Origin: Capitulum mitella | Taxonomy: Eukaryota > Arthropoda > Thecostraca > Pollicipedomorpha > Pollicipedidae | Direction: 5' to 3' | Assembly: GCA_030062745.1 (NCBI GenBank) | Contig: CP099854.1 | Location: 15,668,376 to 15,732,375 of the forward strand | Length of the DNA: 64,000 nt | In this document: positions 23,801 to 32,800 of the stretch, piece by piece | Numbering within the stretch: position 1 is the stretch's first letter | Layout of the letters: each line of letters starts with the position of its first letter | Made by a program: the position numbers and the translations under genes | The notes under the pieces: model-generated | Databases searched by the model: none | Seen by the model: the letters and a program-made list of their open reading frames with translations, nothing else | What the model was told of the DNA's origin: nothing

Positions 23801-26800
23801 CACTCTTTTGGATCTATTTTAACATACCTTAACCCGCGCACGACCGTCGGTCCGTTTCAAACATGAGCGACTGGGGTGGGGGGGGGGGGCAGTTGGCCGC
23901 CCCCCTCTAACTCACGAACGGTTAGTCGCACGATAAAAATATGCACACCGTTGGAAAGCTTGTGACGAGAAGAGCTCGAAACTGGTCTCATTTTTAATTT
24001 TAGATAAACGTAAGCCAATTTACGCCCTATATATGTTTTCTCATAGCGGACTGCATGAGACCGAGAAATGGCCTGAATCTCAATGGCTGTGACTAATAAC
24101 ACATAGGTAAAGGTACCAGCGCACAAGTAAAGGTCCGCGGATGCCCACACACGTCTAATTTCCCAGATTTGTTCAATATACACGCCGAAACGTTGAGTTA
24201 AAGACACGGCATTTCTCGCGGCAGCTCCAGGCGTGCGCTGCTGTCGTATGCGGTAACAAACTGACGTTAACTAATTTTAGCGTTCCTTTATTTTCGCGAA
24301 GAAAGACGATCTCTGTATGTTTTTATTGATCTTAGTGGTTCTTGTGATGGTTTTTCATGCTTAAATTTTGAAAAAATTCATTAGTTACCAATTTACACAA
24401 TTGGCGGCGGTTTATTCACGAGAACCTGTTTATTTCCAAAATATGCCATTTTTTCAAGCTGTTTGGGGTTCCTGGTATTACTTACGTCTGTGCAAGCCAG
24501 TTCTGCCATTTTCTACCCATTCTGAGTAATTCATCGCCGATTTTGATGGTGTTACATTTTGGCTCACTACAGTTATTGGTGATCTGACCTCAGGTCAATG
24601 ATTGAAAGTCATTGATACTTTGCCCAATGACGGTAACTAGATGTCTGCTTTATTCCACACTAAAAATGTTATGAAATATTCCGTCAATTTCTAAAAAAAC
24701 GACGACATGTGTTAAAAATGGGCTTGACCTTAGGTCAATGACCCGGAAAATTCCGAAAAATCTGAAATAGCAGATTTGTTGCATCTATCACGATCACTAA
24801 TCCCTGAAAGTATTATTGAGATATCTTGTTTTACGAAAAAAGTTACAGTGCGCGAAGCTTTTTTGGACATAGGTCCGTTTGACCTGACCTAGGTCAGGCA
24901 CTTGACCTGACCTGAGGTCAAAATTTTGACACGAGATGTAAAACTGGTGAACTAAGAGGTACACAAAGTTTCTGTGTTTCTTGGTTCTCTCGCAATCCCA
25001 GAAGAACCTCAGGGGGGGGGCAGTCAACTGCCCCCCCCCCCAGTCGGGGACGGATTAAACATTGAACAACTAGTTATGTTTCTTGAAGGATCGCAGTTCA
25101 GCTGAACAGTAAATGTCAGATGTGTGCAGTACCCATTCGAGCAACCCATTCATGCTCACGAACAATCCCATACCCGTACACACAAATGTCATGCACTCCT
25201 TAACGCATGCAACACATAAATGGGCCTGAACTGGAACACTCCCCAATGGACGGAAAAAGAAAAATCGTTTTCCCACCCGGCAAAGCAGGATGCTGGATGG
25301 CGATGGCGTCGCTCCTAACGAGCGGTGTCGCCAACGGAGGACTGGAAGCGGTGGCGTGCTCCCAGTGTTCTGTGCGGACGACTGACTGACGTCTCTCGAG
25401 GTGCGCACGACTCAGGGGCTGGGAGCCTCAGCCGAGGGGTCATGTGCTCCAGCTCATGAACTAACAAACAAGCATACAGACAGGAACACAAACAATCAAC
25501 ACAACAGACAAACAAGCAACACAAACTGACAACAAAAAAGCAGCAGGCAGCAAACGACAAACGGTGTCACGTCAGGTGACGCACTGGCTCGTCACATCCC
25601 CGCCAGCGCAAGTCAGGCGAGACACTGTCTCACCGCGTGCCTCTCACGTCACTTGAGATGAGACATTTCCTCGTCCCGTCGCCGTCACGTGACGTCAGGC
25701 GGTGCGTTTGACCGCCAGAGGGCGGTAAGAGCCGGCTGCTGGTCCGCCAGATGGTCGGGCCGGGCCAGGTCATCTACTCGGAGCGCCGCGGCCAGGTCGG
25801 CTCCTACGACGTCAACATCACCGCCCTGCAGGACACCTACGTCCACTTCCTGGCCTCGGACGAGGACCTGGCGGGACTGGGTGAGTCCGGCCGTCGGCGG
25901 CGGTCTGTGGTCGGCCGCTGGCTCCCCTGGCGCTGCTGCTCGCCGCAGCGCTCTGTCTGGATGTCTGTCTGGCGGGAATCGGGAAAAGAATTGCCGAGAA
26001 GATCTGGATGTCTTGTCTTGGCTTTACTGCACATGCTGGAATTATTCTTACTTGGTCCCAGTCTGTATCTTCCGTTTCCTCCGTTCACATGTGCATGTTT
26101 TCATTAATAACGTGCCACGGAAGTGAACGTAGTAGTTTAGACTGATTTTATGGGCCTTAGCTGACGGCAAATTATTCAAAGTAATGGCCGCCAGTCATGT
26201 AAAAAAATGCAAGAGAACAGCAAAACAAACTGATTCTGAACATCTCCTTTGATGACCCATTTTATGCCCCTCGACCACAAAGGAAAATGCAAACATGAAA
26301 TGGTGAGCGATTCCGCCCTTCGTTGGTCTCTTCACAACATTTTCTTCGCCGTCCACCAGATTCCCTTCAAACCAAGGTCAAGGTCAAGAGCAGGTCTCGT
26401 AACCGAGCTGACATCAGCTGGGCACCGGCTTCCTTCGGGGGTCAGGCGCTGCACTATTGTCTCATCACGTCACCGTCCCTGCACTTCAGGTGAGACCTTG
26501 TCTCATGACGTCCCCACTGCGTCATTTTATTTGTTTTTTTTTTAGACATTTATGATCATTTATTTGATCATCTTTGCACGTCTTTGTCACGAATCGTCAG
26601 ATAACACGAGACCCCGTCCCATCAAGCTGCCGTCACGTCGTTCCAGACGAGATTTCGCCATATCGCCAGACTTCTGCTCGATTCCATCGAAATCAGAATC
26701 GACTCCGGAATCGGTTCTGTTCAGGCTAGGATCGGAATCGGAACTGATTTCCCTGCCCTGATACGTGCCGGAATCAGAGTCAAGTTGAATCACGTGGTTG

Positions 26801-29800
26801 TCTACGGAATCATAATGGGAGGCATCGATTGCAATGGCCTTATCAAGTTCAATGGATGTTAGTGAAATCGATTGGGGAATGAACCCATTTCATTTTGAGT
26901 CGGGATCGGAGAATCAGTTCATCAAGCCACGAATCGGATTCGCAATGGATCCCCTCACGATTTTTGAGATTGAATATTGCGAGAGTATTTGCATGCTTAT
27001 TTCCAACCACTGGCAATTTCGGCCGAGATAACATGTCATTGCGTTCTGATCGCGGTTTTGGTTGGGCGCTATCGCCTCCCTCAGCTGCCCGTGTTCCACA
27101 GCACTATTTGCGGCGCGCTCAGCGCCAAGTTCGGGCTCCAGCCGCCAGATGTCTCCGGCCGCCGGCGGCGTCGCCAGCAGGCGGCGCCCCAGTCGCGGCG
27201 CCGCCGCCAGTGGGCGGTCGGCGCACGCAACATCACGGTCGGCTGCGTGGGCAAGGACACGGTGTACACGCTGCACGACCTAGTGGCCGGGCCGAGTTAC
27301 CGGCTCACCGTGTTCGGCCTCTACACGCACAGCAACGTCAGCTTCTCGTACGGCGAAACCAAGTTCCGGTGAGCCGCGGGCGCCGGACCGGACCGGACAG
27401 GCCGGGCAGCTCCCGACTGGCGTACGGCGTGAGCTATGGAGGTGGCCTGACAGGAAATATCAGGCTAGCATTGACCAGATATGGCAGAGGAATATCGCTT
27501 CTGTCACATCAACGGTAAAATCTGGTCTGTTTGGCTTCGTGACCTTTACGTCCTTCGTGACTTGGGTATGAGGTTGGACTTTGGACTCTGTGACGGTTCG
27601 TCAAGGCCAGCGACCCCTGTGATCTCTGTGAACTCCGTGATTCCTATGGCCTCCGTAACCCCTGTGACCCTCGTGATCCCTATGACCCCTGTGACCTCTG
27701 TGACCTAGGTGAACCAGGCATGAGGGCCTATCGGGCTTAATGGCAATCCCTCAGGGTCAGCTGACCTCTGCGACCAGGGTATGAGAGCCTGTCGGACTCA
27801 GTGGCAGACCATCAGGGCCAGCTGACCCCTGTGACCTCCGTGACCCAGGTATGAGGACCTGTCGGACTCGGTGACGGTCAACCAGGGTCAGTTGACCCCT
27901 GTATGGTCAGCCAGGGTCAGCTGACCTCCGTGACCCAGGCATGAGGACCTGTCAGACTCGGTGACGGTCAGTCAGGGCCAGCTGACCCCTGTGACCTCCG
28001 TGACTCAGGTATGAGGACCTGTCGGACTCGGTGACGGTCAACCAGGGTCAGTTGACCCCTGTATGGTCAGCCAGGGTCAGCTGACCTCCGTGACCCAGGC
28101 ATGAGGACCTGTCAGACTCGGTGACGGTCAGTCAGGGTCAGCTGACCCCTGTGACCTCCGTGACCCAGGTATGAGGACCTGTCGGACTCGGTGACGGTCC
28201 GTCAGGGCCAGCTGACCCCTGTGACCTCTATGGCCCAGGTATGAGGACCTGTCGGACTCGGTGACGGTCAGTCAGGGCCAGCTGACCCCGGTGACCTCTG
28301 TGACCCAGGTATGAGGACCTGTCGGACTCGGTGACGGTCAGTCAGGGCCAGCTGACCCCGGTGACCTCTGTGACCCAGGTATGAGGACCTGTCGGACTCG
28401 GTGACGGTCCGTCAGGGCCGGCTGACCCCTGTGACCTCTATGGCCCAGGTATGAGGACCTATCGGACTCGGTGACGGTCAGTCAGGGCCAGCTGACCCCG
28501 GTGACCTCTGTGACCCAGGTATGAGGACCTGTCGGACTCGGTGACGGTCAGTCAGGGCCAGCTGACCCCGGTGACCTCTGTGACCCAGGTATGAGGACCT
28601 GTCGGACTCGGTGACGGTCCGTCAGGGCCGGCTGACCCCTGTGACCTCTATGGCCCAGGTATGAGGACCTGTCGGACTCGGTGACGGTCCGTCAGGGCCA
28701 GCTGACCCCTGTGACCTCTATGGCCCAGGTATGAGGACCTGTCGGACTCGGTGACGGTCCGTCAGAGCCGGCTGACGCGGCTTCGTCTGACCCAGGTATG
28801 AGGACCTGTCGGACTCGGTGACGGTCCGTCAGGGCCAGCTGACCCCTGTGACCTCTATGGCCCAGGTATGAGGACCTGTCGGACTCGGTGACGGTCCGTC
28901 AGGGCCGGCTGACCCCTGTGACCTCCGTGACCCAGGTATGAGGGCCTGTCGGACTCGGTGACGGTCCGTCAGGGCCGGCTGACGCGGCTTCGTCTGACCC
29001 AGGTATGAGGACCTGTCGGACTCGGTGACGGTCCGTCAGGGCCGGCTGACGCGGCTCCGTCTGACCCCCGCACGGCCGGTGCGCCGGCTGCGCCTGAAGC
29101 CGCCGCGCCGTCCGTCGTCCACCGGCGCTCTTCACTACTACGTCGCCTCGTGCGGCGGCCGGCTGCGGCTCAGGGTGCTGCGGGGCCGCCGGCGGCCGGC
29201 AGAGGTCCAATCGGCGCAGGTGGTGAACGGCGCGCTGGTCTCCGGCAACGATACGGCCGGCTGGTACCAGTTCGAGCTGGAGCTGGCGGCGGCCGGCGGC
29301 GCCGGCACGGTGGCCGAGTTTCGCGCCGCCTGGCGGGCCGGTCGGCTGCGGCTGGCCCGGCTGCCCGACCGGACCGGAGGTCAGGCAGGCCAGCCGGCGG
29401 CGGCGGCGCCGGCTCCAACTCGGCTGCGGCGACCTGGCGCTGCAGGTGAGCAGAGGCGCCGGCCGCCGCGTCGGCGCTGGCTGAGGCGGCGGCCTCCGCG
29501 TTGGCGCTGGCTGAGGCGGCGGCCGACGCGGCGGGTGCAGACGACGCTCCGGCTGTAGACGATGCTTTGGCGGCGGCTCACATTCCAGCCGCAGACGACA
29601 CTACGGGGCTAGCACTCCAGCACCAGACGACACTACGGGGCTAGCACTCCAGCACCAGACGACAATACGGGGCTAGCACTCCAGCACCAGACGACAATAC
29701 GGGGCTAGCACTCCAGCACCAGACGACAATACGGGGCTAGCACTCCAGCACCAGACGACACTTTGGCCGTGGCAGACACTCCAGCCTCTGATCACACTCC

Positions 29801-32800
29801 AGCGGCGGACTAACACTGGCGACAGCCGCCACTCCGGTGTCAGCCGACACACTGGCCTGGGAAACACTGCTGCATCGGTTGCCACTGTAACTGTAACTGT
29901 AACTGTCACTGTAACTCTGCTGCGACCCTCGCAGTCCTGCTGTTTCGCGATGCCCAGTCTCGGGGTGGGTCGTGGACGCGGCCTGTTTCTACGGACCTGC
30001 CGTCTCCCTTACATTAGTTTTGCATTATCACCATGTTCCACTGGAAGTTGTAATGATCGTCGTTTCCATTCTTTTAATGTTCTGTTGTTGTTCTGCTTTG
30101 TTCTGTGTTCTGCTCTGTGCTGCTCTGTGTTCTGCTCTGTTCTGAGTTCTGCTATGTGCTGCTCTGTTCTGTGTCTGCTCTGTTCTGCTCTGTTCTCTGT
30201 TCTGTGTTCTGCTCTGTGCTGCTCTTTGTTCTGCTCTGTGCTGCTCTGTGTTCTGCTGTGTTCTGCTCTGTGTTCTGCTCTGTGCTGCTCTATGTTCTGC
30301 TTTGTGTTGCACTGTGTTCTGCTCCATTCTGCTCTGTTGTGTTCTGTGCACTGATGACGGTTATTCTGTGCCTGTAATGGCTCTGCTATGTGTTATTCTG
30401 TGTTATTATCCGCCGTGCTGCGGTACTTGGACGTCAGATGCGGGTCCAGGGCAATGGCATTGGCTTGCGCTCCCCTACCTCGTTTTTTTTTATGCAGTCA
30501 ACTGTCACCTGAGCCTCGTTGACAAAGCGACAAGATAATCCTCCGAAACTATTTTACCGTGGTTTGCAAGCATTCACATAGCCTTTTCGTCGTTTTTGAG
30601 GTCGATGATGTCACGAGGCGAGGTTGGTGGGTGTCTCACGTCGGCTGTGAAGTAGCTCTGCCTGGTTGTCATGTCGGCACCGACACAATGATCTCGGGAT
30701 TTTTCACATCACAGTTATGGGTATAGCAGCCCACAGATATGGCTCAAGGGCGGAAGCGTTACCAGTTCTGGATAATATGGCGTAATGCCTTGGAGCTGCG
30801 TTGAAGGAAATAACCATAATCCCCCTGGCTGTACCAAGATTCTGCTGACATGCTACTGTTAGCAGAAATTCAGTAATCTGATTCGCGAAAGATTTATGAC
30901 GCACTGGTATTTTACGCAATATGACGTGATACCTCTGCTGAAAAGCCCGGCTCTGCACCTACTCGGGAGTGGGTGCACAACGGAGATTTGGTCAGCAGAT
31001 GCCAAATCTGGCGCATTTGACAGTGACGCACGGTATGGATAGCACAGGTCATAGATCGGCAGCTTCAGGACATATCACCAAGGCAAGTTCATCATACCCT
31101 GTACGATCTCGCCCAAAATTGGTGTATGATGCTGATCTGGCTCCTTATTTCGATTTTTGGATTAACCCACATCCCACTGGCAATAGGCGCCATGTACGCC
31201 CAACCGCAAGGTTGATTGTTCCCTTCCTGACTCGCTGACGGTTGGTTGCACGACAAAAATAAGCACACCGTTGGAAAGCCAGTGAACAGTAGATTTCGGA
31301 GCTGACCTCATTTTTAGTTTTAAATAATATCTTAGCCATTTACGCCTTATAATGTTTTCTCATAACCGACTGCATGAGACCTAGAAACGGCCTGAATCTC
31401 AAGGGCTGAGACTAATAACGTCTAACTAAGGGCACCAGCGGACAGATGTAAGTCCGTAGATGCCGATACTCACCTAATTTTACTGATTTGTTCAATGTAT
31501 ACGTCAAAACGTTGAGTTAAAGGCATGGGAATTTTCGCACCGCTCCACGACGTGCACTGTTGCCGAACCGAAAGGAGTGCATGGGAATTAATTTCAACGT
31601 TCCTTTATTTTCACGAAATAAGCCTTTCCAAGTGTCATTTTTTTATCCTAATGGCTCTTGCGATGGTTTCTCGCGCTTAAATGTTGAAAAAAATTATTAG
31701 TTACCAAGCGACACAGTTGGTAGAGCTTCATTCGCCATAGCCTGTTTATTTCCAAAATATGGAATTATTTGAAACCTGTTGAATGTCTTAGTATTCTCCG
31801 CAACTGTGCGAATCACTTCTGTCATTTTATACCCGATCTGAGTCATTCATCGCCGATTTTGAAGGCAGTGCATTTTGGTTCATAACAGCTATTCGTGACC
31901 TCACCTCAAGTCAGGGGTCGGAGGTCAGTGAAACTTTGCCCATCGACGGAAACTGGATGTCTGCATCTTCCCACACTCAAACTGAGGTGAAGTCTTTTGC
32001 GCTTTTGTACTTTTGTCAAATTGTTATAAAAAGTTCCGTCAATCTCCCAAAAACGACGTGTTGAAAACGGGCTTGACCTATGATTGATGACCCGGAAATC
32101 TCCCGAAAGTCCGAGATAGCAGATTTCTTGCATTTATCAAAATGTGTAATTACTGCAAGTTTTGGCGTGATATCATGCTTTCCGAAAAAGTTACAGGGCG
32201 CTGAACTTTTCTGGACATACGTCCACTTGACCCGACCTTGGTCAGACGCCTAACTTGACCTGAGATCAGAAATTTGATACAATTTGTAAAAATGATTAAG
32301 CGAAAGGTACGCAAAGTTCCGTGGTTTCTTCGCTCTGCATTCGTTCGCTCTCTCGCAGTCTTGGAAAAACCTCAAGGAGGCGGTCAGCCCCCAGTCGGGG
32401 ACGGGTTAATTGAAAACATACAAGATCTAAACCACAAGAGTGTTTAAGAGCCATTTTTCAGGATATAAGCCGACCAGAATGCTACCTGATTCGGCCCATG
32501 GCCCAAATTTAAAAGCTTTTTTTACTAGATTGCCAGCTGACATTGCTTTACCGTTGTAGCTTTCTGGTTGATGGGAACTGAACCCTAACGCAGCTCGAAA
32601 ATCGTGGTGATAGCAGACGCGCATTGTGGAGGGCTCCAACAAAAAATGAAGAACCCTCGCATCGAAATGGCAGCCCTCCCCGATCTGTCTGTCGGTGACC
32701 CACCGCCAGCTGTTATCCCTGCTGTCTGCCGTGCTCTTGTGAACGCGTGCTGTCCCTGAGGCGATCACAGGCCTGTTGTATGCGTGTGTGCGGGCGTCGG

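Noticed and set aside
27085-27101. Alternative start of NDNF-like exon 5 at 27085
   Set aside because: It would break the phase with exon 4, whereas 27102 restores a Ser codon that fits the FN3 sequence.
27741-29002. CRISPR-like spaced repeats
   Set aside because: Units are contiguous, with no unique spacers, and derive from an exon edge in a eukaryotic gene.
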